A stretch of DNA of 8,128 nt from JBDSZL01 sp039925145 (GCA_039925145.1 JBDSZL010000092.1:1-8128); one strand, 5' to 3'. Shown: positions 1-5,541, numbered from the stretch's first letter. Notes: generated by a model from the sequence alone, not told the origin. Translations and numbers: made by a program.

Positions 1-464
1 ATCGCGGACGGGGAATGCGCTTGGCCATCCCTCCTTGTGCCAAATTCCCGCGCCCAGTACAAGAGAAAGTACATAACAGGCTCTAGCAGCCGGAAGGACA
101 GCGCGAGGACGCCAGCCGCCCACGACCACACAACCAGAGGCGCATAGTCGCGCCGTTCGTTGCCCGTGCTGCGCGCGACCGGAGACGGAGCGCGATCGCG
201 CGCCGGGAGAGCAGCGACACTGACCGTGGCCTCTACGGGTGTCGCCGAAGCGACGCGTCCTGTCCTGGTGTGCTCCCGATCAGCGGTGGACAGCGCGACG
301 AAGGTCGCGACAGGCGCAGCCAGCATGCCTGCGAGCGCGGCGACGCCGATGACGTACCGCGTCGAAGACCGCAGCCCTGGCATGCGGAGCACAGCGGCGG
401 CGGCGAGCGCAACGAGCACGCCCTCCCAGATGAAGTGTACGAGCGTCCACGCGAGCGCAGTCAT
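1..464 (-). CDS. M56 (BlaR1/MecR1-like) sensor metallopeptidase, N-terminal part, runs off the window
   Basis: This is a membrane-embedded sensor peptidase of the BlaR1/MecR1 (M56) type, which in known systems cleaves or inactivates the partner BlaI repressor after a signal. The first 154 residues are visible. They begin MTALAWTLVHFIWEG, the typical W-x-L-x-H-x-x-W opening of the family. Predicted membrane helices lie at about residues 5-26, 36-58 and 108-126. The third (VVWSWAAGVLALSFRLL) is a clear family match. The HExxH zinc site would lie beyond the window. The ATG overlaps the blaI stop codon (ATGA), so translation is probably coupled to blaI and both are under its promoter. Oddity: after residue 127 the sequence (EPVMYFLLYWAREFGTRRDG) no longer resembles the usual W-x-x-x-R-rich stretch after helix 3. 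Bases 3-83 may therefore belong to inserted or rearranged DNA, although the frame stays open to base 1. Confidence 0.8.
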   Translation of the reverse strand, partial: MTALAWTLVHFIWEGVLVALAAAAVLRMPGLRSSTRYVIGVAALAGMLAAPVATFVALSTADREHTRTGRVASATPVEATVSVAALPARDRAPSPVARSTGNERRDYAPLVVWSWAAGVLALSFRLLEPVMYFLLYWAREFGTRRDGQAHSPSA

Positions 465-844
465 GAGTGTTCCTTTCGGTGCTGCCGGATGAGATCCTGA
501 ATCTCGGCGAGTTCCTGTTCAGTAATGGGGTGCGCGCTGAGCGCATGCATGACGAGGGCGGTCGCCGATCCTTCGAACGCGCGATGGACCAGATCGCTGA
601 CGAGCTGACGCTGGGTCTGGTCGCGGCCAAATCGCGCGGTGTAGATGTGCGTGCGGGCGCCCTCGTCGCGCTTGACGAGCCCCTTCTCCGCCATGATCTG
701 CATGAGCTTGAGCGTGGTCGTATAGCCGGTCTCGCGTGAGGCCAGCGCTTCGTGTACGTGCCGCACGGTCGAGGGCCCGCGTTCCCAGAGCACGCGCAGA
801 ATGGCCAGCTCGCTATTGGTAGGTTGGGCAGGCTTTCGTCGCAT
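461..844 (-). CDS. blaI: BlaI/MecI/CopY-family transcriptional repressor
   Basis: A 127-residue winged-helix repressor that should bind as a dimer to palindromic operators and be removed by a partner M56 peptidase. The N-terminal winged helix runs from about residue 8 to 80: TNSELAILRVLWERGPSTVR, then the recognition-helix region GYTTTLKLMQIMAEKGLV and the wing (RTHIYTARF). The C-terminal helices (QLVSDLVHRAF, ITEQELAEIQDLIRQ) form the dimerisation part. Its length is normal for the family. I chose ATG 844. A TTG nine bases upstream (853) is in frame but would lie before the predicted transcription start. No Shine-Dalgarno sequence precedes 844, so translation is probably leaderless. The stop overlaps the start of the M56 gene, giving a standard repressor-sensor operon. 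In soil bacteria such pairs often control genes other than beta-lactamases. No beta-lactamase gene is visible here. Confidence 0.93.
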   Translation of the reverse strand: MRRKPAQPTNSELAILRVLWERGPSTVRHVHEALASRETGYTTTLKLMQIMAEKGLVKRDEGARTHIYTARFGRDQTQRQLVSDLVHRAFEGSATALVMHALSAHPITEQELAEIQDLIRQHRKEHS

Positions 845-853
845 GCGGACCAA

Positions 854-881
854 GATATACGAACTGATTCGTATATGTCAA
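854..881 (-). promoter_or_regulatory. Promoter of the blaI-M56 operon
   Basis: On the minus strand a perfect -35 hexamer TTGACA (881-876) is followed after 16 bases by TATATC (859-854), which matches the -10 consensus at 4 of 6 positions. The expected transcription start is about base 847, three bases before the ATG at 844. This explains the missing ribosome binding site and implies a leaderless or nearly leaderless mRNA. The likely BlaI operator occupies the spacer and the -10 box, so repressor binding would block RNA polymerase directly. Confidence 0.75.
855..876. promoter_or_regulatory. Perfect inverted repeat, likely BlaI operator
   Basis: ATATACGAA (855-863) and TTCGTATAT (868-876) are exact reverse complements separated by CTGA. 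The site lies immediately upstream of blaI, inside its promoter, as expected for negative autoregulation by BlaI-type repressors. It contains the TAC...GTA half-site pattern seen in BlaI-family operators, but the full sequence differs from the staphylococcal TACA-TGTA box. It is the only such repeat in the 174 bases between blaI and the divergent hydrolase gene. Because its centre is about 150 bases from the hydrolase start, control of that gene is less likely. Confidence 0.8.
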
Positions 882-1003
882 CGAAGAGTTTCGTCGATGT
901 GGAGCGCGACCTCCGCCACGCGCTGCGGCGCCGCCCCGAACTCCCCCCGAGCACTAGGTCCGCACGTCCTCAGATTGATGCCTCGGCCGGGGAACGGCCG
1001 TTG

Positions 1004-1009
1004 TAAGAT
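1004..1009 (+). promoter_or_regulatory. TAAGAT -10-like box of the hydrolase gene
   Basis: TAAGAT lies nine bases before the ATG at 1019, the same distance as TATATC before blaI. No -35 hexamer at proper spacing and no Shine-Dalgarno sequence are visible, which fits a leaderless transcript starting near 1016. The first three bases of the box are also an in-frame TAA stop, so the reading frame cannot start further upstream. A small hairpin (984-1000, six base pairs, loop GGGAA) lies just before it and has no obvious role. Confidence 0.5.
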
Positions 1010-1018
1010 CGCCGGACC

Positions 1019-1909
1019 ATGGACAGAAAAAAGGCATCCGACTATCCGCAGGAGCTGCTGGACCTCTTTCACGAGTACCAGCATGGCGACATCACGCGCC
1101 GGGATTTCTTCGAGCGGGCCCAGCGCTTCGCAGTCGGAGGGCTGACGGTCGCAGCCATTTTCGAGGGCCTGCGGCCTAACTATGCGTGGGCGCAGCAGGT
1201 GCCCAAAGACGATGCACGGCTGAAGACGAGCGTTGAGACCGTGCAGTCGCCCGCGGGGAATGGGTCGATCAAGGGTTACTTCGCGCGTCCGGCCAATGCG
1301 ACGGGCAAGCTCCCGGCGATTCTGGTCGTCCATGAGAACCGCGGCCTGAACCCGTACATCGAAGACGTCGCGCGCCGCTTCGCGCTCGCCAACTTCATCG
1401 CATTTGCGCCAGACGGACTCACCTCGGTCGGCGGATATCCAGGCGACGACGAGAAAGGCGGGGCGCTATTCCGCGACGTGAACGGGCCGATGATGTTCGA
1501 GGACTTCGTTGCCGCGGAGGCGTGGCTGAAGGCGCATCCCAACTCCACGGGCAAGGTGGGCGTGGTGGGCTTCTGTTTCGGTGGCGGCATCGCCAACCAG
1601 CTCGCCGCGCGCGTGCCCGACCTGGCCGCGGCCGCCCCGTTCTACGGACGCCAGGTCGGCGCCGCAGACGTGCCGAAAATCAACGCCCCGCTGATGCTGC
1701 ACTACGCCGGGGTTGATGCGGGCACCAACGCCGGCATCCCCGCCTTCGAAGCGGCGCTGAAGGCCAACAACAAGGTCTTCACCACGTACATCTACGAGGG
1801 CGCAGGGCACGGCTTCCACAACGACACGACGCCGCGCTACGACGAAGCAGCGGCCAAGCTGGCGTGGCAGCGCACGCTCGACTTCTTCAACAAGTACGTG
1901 CGCGGCTGA
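1019..1909 (+). CDS. Dienelactone hydrolase family protein with Tat-type signal
   Basis: A 296-residue alpha/beta hydrolase of the dienelactone hydrolase (DLH/YghX-like) family. The N-terminus carries a twin-arginine motif, TRRDFFERA (residues 26-34), a hydrophobic stretch (about 36-49) and a plausible cleavage site after AWA (56-58), so the folded enzyme is probably exported by Tat. The mature domain covers about 65-296. Visible family features are HENRGL with the conserved Glu106, the nucleophile Cys186 in GFCFGGG, Asp233 in the HYAGVD stretch, and His264 in GAGHGF, together a Cys-Asp-His triad. The actual substrate is unknown: members cleave dienelactones and assorted esters, and nothing nearby suggests aromatic degradation. 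ATG 1019 is firm because an in-frame stop lies 15 bases upstream. The gene diverges from blaI and converges on the PL11 lyase gene, with no clear terminator in the 69-base gap. Confidence 0.92.
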   Translation: MDRKKASDYPQELLDLFHEYQHGDITRRDFFERAQRFAVGGLTVAAIFEGLRPNYAWAQQVPKDDARLKTSVETVQSPAGNGSIKGYFARPANATGKLPAILVVHENRGLNPYIEDVARRFALANFIAFAPDGLTSVGGYPGDDEKGGALFRDVNGPMMFEDFVAAEAWLKAHPNSTGKVGVVGFCFGGGIANQLAARVPDLAAAAPFYGRQVGAADVPKINAPLMLHYAGVDAGTNAGIPAFEAALKANNKVFTTYIYEGAGHGFHNDTTPRYDEAAAKLAWQRTLDFFNKYVRG

Positions 1910-1978
1910 GGCGCTTCAGGCGGCCGGTCGGTCGCGTTGCTCGACGGCACGCACGGCGGGCTGAGAGGGCCGCGGCGC

Positions 1979-3988
1979 TCAGCGCGCGGGTACGCCTGCC
2001 AGGCTGATGCGCGGCTTTGGCGCGGGCGCCATGCCGTCTCCCAGGAAATAACTGGGATGCGGCGGCTGGTTGTAGCCGACGTTCTGTCCGGCAACGGCCA
2101 CCCGGTACTGCGGGTCGTGCATGAGCGTCGGCCGCCGATCGCGCGCGGGAATGGTGGTCGCGTAGATGCGCAGCGAAGTGTTGTCTGCCGCGCGCCACAC
2201 GACTTCTTCGCGCCAGTCGCCGAGCAGATCTGCCGACAGCGCGGGCGTCGCTTTGCTGCCGTTGTTCGACATGGCGCCTGTCGCGGTCAGTAGCGGCACC
2301 ATGGCGCCGTTCGTCCAGTCCCACTTGGCAATGAAATCCCGATCGAGAATCTCGCGCAGAAGATCGGCATCCCACCAGACGGCGAAGTTCACCGACGAAG
2401 GCGCCGCGGAGATACGTTGTCCGCGTACGTCCAGCAACCCGGCCTGTGCGGCCGAGCTCCAGAACTCCGCGCCGGGATGCCGGGGATCGATGTCGGCCGC
2501 CAGCCCGCGTCCGATGTCGACGCCCGGAAGCAGACTCCAGAGAATCGCGCCGGTGTGCGCGTCGTAGAGCGCCAGACCCGGTGTCTTCAGCGCCGCAGTC
2601 GCCTCTTCGTTCTCGTGGACGCCGAACACTTCGAGACCCGGGTGGCCGGGGTCGAAGTCGCTGACGTGCAGCGCGTCGCCGTGGCGCAGAGCTGTCGAGA
2701 ACAGCCCCTTGCCGTTGTCGTCGACGACCATCGCTCCGTACACGATCTCGTCGCGCCCGTCGCCATCGACGTCCGCAATCGACAGGCTGTGATTGCCCTG
2801 CCCGGAATACGGAGACGCCGTGGGGTTCGGATAGGGCGGATCGCTGCGGCCTGAATCGAAGACCCAGCGCGACGTGAGCGCGCCCCCGCGCCAGTCCCAC
2901 GCCGCGAGCACCGTACGCCCGTAGTAGCCACGCGCCATGATGACGCTGGGCAGGTGGCCGTCGAGATACGCCACCCCCGCGAGGAAGCGATCGACCCTGT
3001 TGCCGTTGTTGTCCGTGCCCCCGTTGCCGCCGATGCCACCCCAGCCATCCTGCGGCTCGCGCCCCGGCGCGTACGCGGTCGTGGCCAACGCGCCGCCGGT
3101 GCGCCCATCGAACACGGTGAAGTACTCCGGACCCGCGAGCACCTTGCCGAATCGCGGGTCGTTCGGGGCCCCGACCGCCCGACCATCGGTTGGGACCGTG
3201 AGCGATCGATAGTCCTTGGCCGCGTCGCCGATGACGTGACCGAGACCGTCAGTCGTCCCATCGGCCGTCTTGCACGCGATCTCCGCGCGGCCGTCGCCGT
3301 CGAGGTCGTACGCGATGAACTGCGTGTAGTGCGCGCCGGCGCGGATGTTGCGACCCAGATCGATGCGCCACAATCGCGTGCCGTCGAGCTTGTAGGCATC
3401 GAGGATGACAGAACCCGACACACCGGCCGATGCGGTATCGCGGGAGTTCGACGGGTCCCACTTCAGCACGATCTCGTACTCGCCATCGCCATCCAGATCC
3501 GCAGCGCTCGCGTCGTTGGCACTGTAGGTGTAGTTGGTGGCGGGCACGCCGGCCGGAACATCGGTCGTCCCGCCGGCAGGCCGTTGCAGCGGAATCGAGA
3601 GAAACGGCTGCACCGGGGCGTTCGGCGGCAGAGCGAACGATCCGCTGGACGTTCGTCCACTGCCGCCATCGGCGACGCGCACCGTATACATGGTGCGAGC
3701 CGAGAGGTCCGCGGTGTTGTCGAGGAAATCGGTGGTGCCGGTGATGGGCGCGGCGTTCAGTTGACGGGGCGTGCCGTCGCCGTTGGCTCGAAATACGTTG
3801 AATGCGATTCCGTCGGGGTCGGTGCCGAGCAACCGCCATCCCACGTAGACCGTTGTCGCGCTCGTGGGAATTGCGACGACTCCGCGGGCGAGGTTCTCGA
3901 CGACAGGGAGGGCAGGGACGATGGGCGCAGTTTGCAGCGCCAAGCTGACGCTGATGCCAATGCCGATCGCGAGCAGGCGTGCCAGCAC
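1979..3988 (-). CDS. Secreted rhamnogalacturonan I lyase, polysaccharide lyase family 11
   Basis: A 669-residue YesW/YesX-type enzyme that cleaves the rhamnose-galacturonate backbone of rhamnogalacturonan I (pectin) by beta-elimination. An N-terminal signal-like segment (LLAIGIGISVSLAL, about 5-18) precedes an Ig/Fn3-like beta domain (about 30-118) and an eight-bladed-propeller catalytic region (about 125-660). Calcium-type loops DLDGDGE (164-170), DLDGDGR (228-234) and DVDGDGR (406-412) are intact. PL11 hallmarks include NYTYSANDAS, KWDPSNSRD, RNIRAGAHYTQF, HENEEA and WWDADLLREILD. There is no CBM or dockerin, and the length is slightly above YesW's. The start is GTG 3988: an in-frame TAA lies at 4000-3998 and no upstream start exists. 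The activator gene ends 26 bases upstream on the same strand, so cotranscription is possible, yet the lyase has its own TAAGAT box. It may degrade plant pectin or trim a related exopolysaccharide. Confidence 0.95.
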   Translation of the reverse strand: MLARLLAIGIGISVSLALQTAPIVPALPVVENLARGVVAIPTSATTVYVGWRLLGTDPDGIAFNVFRANGDGTPRQLNAAPITGTTDFLDNTADLSARTMYTVRVADGGSGRTSSGSFALPPNAPVQPFLSIPLQRPAGGTTDVPAGVPATNYTYSANDASAADLDGDGEYEIVLKWDPSNSRDTASAGVSGSVILDAYKLDGTRLWRIDLGRNIRAGAHYTQFIAYDLDGDGRAEIACKTADGTTDGLGHVIGDAAKDYRSLTVPTDGRAVGAPNDPRFGKVLAGPEYFTVFDGRTGGALATTAYAPGREPQDGWGGIGGNGGTDNNGNRVDRFLAGVAYLDGHLPSVIMARGYYGRTVLAAWDWRGGALTSRWVFDSGRSDPPYPNPTASPYSGQGNHSLSIADVDGDGRDEIVYGAMVVDDNGKGLFSTALRHGDALHVSDFDPGHPGLEVFGVHENEEATAALKTPGLALYDAHTGAILWSLLPGVDIGRGLAADIDPRHPGAEFWSSAAQAGLLDVRGQRISAAPSSVNFAVWWDADLLREILDRDFIAKWDWTNGAMVPLLTATGAMSNNGSKATPALSADLLGDWREEVVWRAADNTSLRIYATTIPARDRRPTLMHDPQYRVAVAGQNVGYNQPPHPSYFLGDGMAPAPKPRISLAGVPAR

Positions 3989-3994
3989 GACGCT

Positions 3995-4000
3995 ATCTTA
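3995..4000 (-). promoter_or_regulatory. TAAGAT box before the PL11 lyase GTG start
   Basis: On the minus strand TAAGAT (4000-3995) is followed by AGCGTC and then the GTG start at 3988. Its TAA is in frame with the lyase, so the gene cannot start further upstream and there is no room for a Shine-Dalgarno sequence after the stop. The same hexamer, also preceded by G, stands before the hydrolase gene. This suggests a leaderless promoter. No -35 hexamer is recognisable, so the call rests on placement and repetition. Confidence 0.45.
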
Positions 4001-4014
4001 CCGCCAAGCCCCGA

Positions 4015-5154
4015 TCAGCCCGGCGAGTTCATCCCGTTGACGACTTTGCGTGTCGCTTCGAGCCGCGCAGGCACCGCGCGGAAGCGTTGAAAGGGCAGGT
4101 GGCAGTCGTGTTTGCGCAGGAAGCTCAGGAAGCGCTTGTAATCGGTCGGCGCCATGTTGAACAGCTGCACCAGCGACCGGTAATTGCCGTTGGTATGCTC
4201 GAGGCCGATTTGCACGATCTTCCGGAGCTCCGACCGCGTCAGATCGCGCGACATGAACATGGGGTAGACGGCCGCCCAGAACGACTCGCCCTGCTTGAGC
4301 ATCAGCCCCGACAGCTCTTCGGCGGGTTCGATCTTCGGCGTGTTCGACGAGGACACCACGCGCAGGTGGGTCGTGCGCACCAGCTCGGGCGGCAGGTCGG
4401 CGTAACGGACGGTTTGGCCTGCGGTCTTCAGGACGATGCGCTCGACGACATTGCGGAGCTCGCGGATGTTGCCGGGCCAGCGGTAGGCAATCATCGCATC
4501 GAGGGCGTCGGCGCTGAGAGGTGGCATCGGCACGCGATGCTGCTGGCAGAACCAGCTCAAGTAATAGTCGACCAGGGCGGCGATGTCGTCGGCGCGCTCG
4601 CGCAGGGGCGGAATCGACAATCGCACCACGTTGAGACGGAAAAACAGGTCTTCGCGGAAGTTGCCGTTGACGATTTCTGCTTCGAGGTCCCGATTGGTGG
4701 CCGTGATCAGCCTGACGTTGACACGGACCTGGCTCCGGTCGGCGCCCACGCGCTGAATTTCGCCGGTCTCGAGGAAGCGCAACAGTACTACCTGCATGCG
4801 CGTCGTCATTTCTCCGACTTCGTCGAGGAACACCGTGCCGTTGGGCGCCATTTCGAGCAGCCCGGGCTTGTCGCGATACGCGCCGGTGAAACTGCCCCGG
4901 GTGTGGCCAAAGAGCTCTGATTCGAGCAGCGAGTCGGGAAGCCCCGCGCAGTTGAGGGTGACCATGCCGGCCCCGCTGCGGGCGCTGCGCTGATGAATCA
5001 GCTTGGCGACCACTTCCTTGCCCACGCCCGTTTCTCCGGTGATGAGCACTTTGGCGTCTGAGCGAGCCGCGCAGTCGATTTCGGACTCGAGGGCACGCAT
5101 GACTTCGCTGCGGGCCACGAATCGAGGTTCCTGTTGTTTCAACGTGAGCGACAC
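4015..5154 (-). CDS. Sigma-54 interacting AAA+ activator without sensory domain (paralogue A)
   Basis: A bacterial enhancer-binding protein of 379 residues that should remodel sigma-54 RNA polymerase by ATP hydrolysis. The AAA+ domain starts almost at the N-terminus (about 10-258): Walker A GETGVGKE (40-47), the sigma-54 contact loop GSFTGA (87-92, normally GAFTGA), Walker B VFLDE (108-112), FREDLFFRLNV with candidate arginine fingers, and sensor II WPGNIRELRN (226-235). There is no receiver, GAF or PAS domain. The C-terminus (289-358) is an unusual domain shared with the divergent paralogue and followed by a 21-residue tail. I prefer GTG 5154, preceded by AAAGGAAA seven bases upstream. ATG 5214 would add 20 residues lacking a counterpart in the paralogue and overlaps a possible -10 box. 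Likely targets are the exopolysaccharide genes or its own divergent region (inference). Confidence 0.9.
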   Translation of the reverse strand: MSLTLKQQEPRFVARSEVMRALESEIDCAARSDAKVLITGETGVGKEVVAKLIHQRSARSGAGMVTLNCAGLPDSLLESELFGHTRGSFTGAYRDKPGLLEMAPNGTVFLDEVGEMTTRMQVVLLRFLETGEIQRVGADRSQVRVNVRLITATNRDLEAEIVNGNFREDLFFRLNVVRLSIPPLRERADDIAALVDYYLSWFCQQHRVPMPPLSADALDAMIAYRWPGNIRELRNVVERIVLKTAGQTVRYADLPPELVRTTHLRVVSSSNTPKIEPAEELSGLMLKQGESFWAAVYPMFMSRDLTRSELRKIVQIGLEHTNGNYRSLVQLFNMAPTDYKRFLSFLRKHDCHLPFQRFRAVPARLEATRKVVNGMNSPG

Positions 5155-5161
5155 CTGAACG

Positions 5162-5169
5162 TTTCCTTT
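5162..5169 (-). promoter_or_regulatory. Ribosome binding site deciding the GTG 5154 start
   Basis: AAAGGAAA on the minus strand ends seven bases before GTG 5154. The alternative ATG 5214 has no such sequence upstream. The site therefore favours the shorter 379-residue form, which also aligns with the paralogue's N-terminus. Confidence 0.6.
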
Positions 5170-5190
5170 CGCGAACTTCGATCCCGGAGA

Positions 5191-5202
5191 GGACTTAAGT
5201 CC
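5191..5202. repeat. 12-bp perfect palindrome GGACTTAAGTCC
   Basis: A perfect 12-base palindrome in the leader of the minus-strand activator, if translation starts at GTG 5154. It would lie just after the transcription start predicted from the TTGCGC/TAGTAT pair, a typical place for a repressor or autoregulatory site. If ATG 5214 is the start, it is coding sequence and may be coincidence. Confidence 0.35.
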
Positions 5203-5212
5203 GTAGAGTCGC

Positions 5213-5241
5213 ATACTAGCGGGAATATCTCACTTGCGCAA
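5213..5241 (-). promoter_or_regulatory. Possible sigma-70-type promoter of activator A
   Basis: Minus-strand TTGCGC (5241-5236) and TAGTAT (5218-5213) are separated by 17 bases, the optimal spacing. They match the consensus at only 3 of 6 and 4 of 6 positions. Transcription would start near 5206 and give a leader of about 50 bases before GTG 5154. The -10 box contains ATG 5214, which would then not be translated. Confidence 0.35.
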
Positions 5242-5315
5242 CGATCAGTTTTGTCGGTGCGTAACATCTTTGTAACAACTTGCAGAATTGAAACTTAGCT
5301 CGATTTAAAGCGCAG

Positions 5316-5382
5316 ATTGGCGAAAGACCTCTGGCTGCCTTTGGACACCTGAAGAACGCCCGAAAGTCTGTCCATTGGCGAA
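5316..5382 (+). repeat. Two direct copies of ATTGGCGAA
   Basis: ATTGGCGAA occurs at 5316-5324 and 5374-5382, 58 bases apart, midway between the two divergent activator starts. The second copy overlaps the left arm of the inverted repeat GCGAAC-TTT-GTTCGC. Repeated short boxes at this distance from a start suit an enhancer-type binding site for an activator of this class. The length (9 bases) leaves chance possible. Confidence 0.3.
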
Positions 5383-5392
5383 CTTTGTTCGC
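5378..5392. repeat. Inverted repeat GCGAAC-TTT-GTTCGC
   Basis: A perfect 6-base inverted repeat with a 3-base spacer, about 190 bases upstream of the plus-strand activator start and about 225 bases upstream of the minus-strand one. This position fits an upstream activating sequence of a sigma-54 activator. The link to these proteins is inference. Confidence 0.35.
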
Positions 5393-5474
5393 GTTGTTGC
5401 CCCTCTCTTATCCGTACCACCCACGTTCGGTCTCTCCTTCTGCGCCCCTCCTTGAGGGTGTAACTCCACTCGTA

Positions 5475-5488
5475 GCAACGTCATAGCC
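5475..5488 (-). promoter_or_regulatory. Weak sigma-54-like site facing activator A
   Basis: Reading the minus strand, GGCTATGACGTTGC has the GG-N10-GC spacing and a perfect TTGC at -12, but the -24 part (AGGCTA) is poor against TGGCAC. It would start a transcript with a leader of about 310 bases before GTG 5154. It overlaps the edge of the long hairpin. Confidence 0.2.
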
Positions 5489-5541
5489 TCCTACTGGTGG
5501 GCAGCCCCCAGAGTGGGTGGCGGCTTTGCAGTAGGGAGGCT
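5485..5541. other. Long imperfect hairpin upstream of activator B
   Basis: AGCCTCCTACTG (5485-5496) pairs with CAGTAGGGAGGCT (5529-5541), giving 12 base pairs with one bulged G at 5535. Inside, CGGG-type pairing (5499-5502 with 5523-5526, two of them G-U) and a second stem, GCCCCCA (5504-5510) with TGGGTGGC (5514-5521, T5518 bulged), close on a GAG triloop. The whole 57-base stretch can thus fold into one rod, ending 40 bases before ATG 5582. It may be a leader RNA element, a protein-binding palindrome or a small REP-like repeat. There is no T-tract, so it is not a standard terminator. An alternative small hairpin (5494-5511) competes with it. Confidence 0.5.
5515..5530 (+). promoter_or_regulatory. 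Weak sigma-54-like site facing activator B
   Basis: The GG at 5516-5517 and GC at 5528-5529 have the N10 spacing, and the -12 part TTTGCA is perfect. The -24 part lacks TGGCAC. Transcription would begin near 5541, about 40 bases before ATG 5582. The site lies inside the long hairpin, so promoter and transcribed hairpin cannot both be right. Confidence 0.25.

Noticed and set aside
845..853. TTG 853 as blaI start
   Set aside because: It lies upstream of the predicted transcription start and adds only three residues; ATG 844 fits better.
461..853. Beta-lactam resistance locus
   Set aside because: BlaI/M56 pairs are widespread regulators and no beta-lactamase or penicillin-binding protein gene is in the window.
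984..1000. Hairpin CGGCCG-GGGAA-CGGCCG before the hydrolase gene
   Set aside because: Short GC-rich arms are common in this composition and it has no terminator tract or known role; mentioned only with the promoter.
1910..1978. Terminator between the convergent hydrolase and lyase genes
   Set aside because: Only 4-bp GC palindromes (such as GCGC-TCA-GCGC at the lyase stop) and no T-tract on either strand.
1887..2900. 337-codon open frame on the minus strand
   Set aside because: Arg/Ala-rich out-of-frame shadow of the PL11 gene that also crosses the end of the hydrolase gene; no family features.
2954..4090. 378-codon open frame on the plus strand
   Set aside because: It is antisense to the PL11 lyase and activator genes, is Arg/Val/Gly-rich with no recognisable domain, and follows from the codon bias of the real genes.
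3979..4920. 313-codon plus-strand frame opposite activator A
   Set aside because: Mirror of the AAA+ gene with no protein signature of its own.
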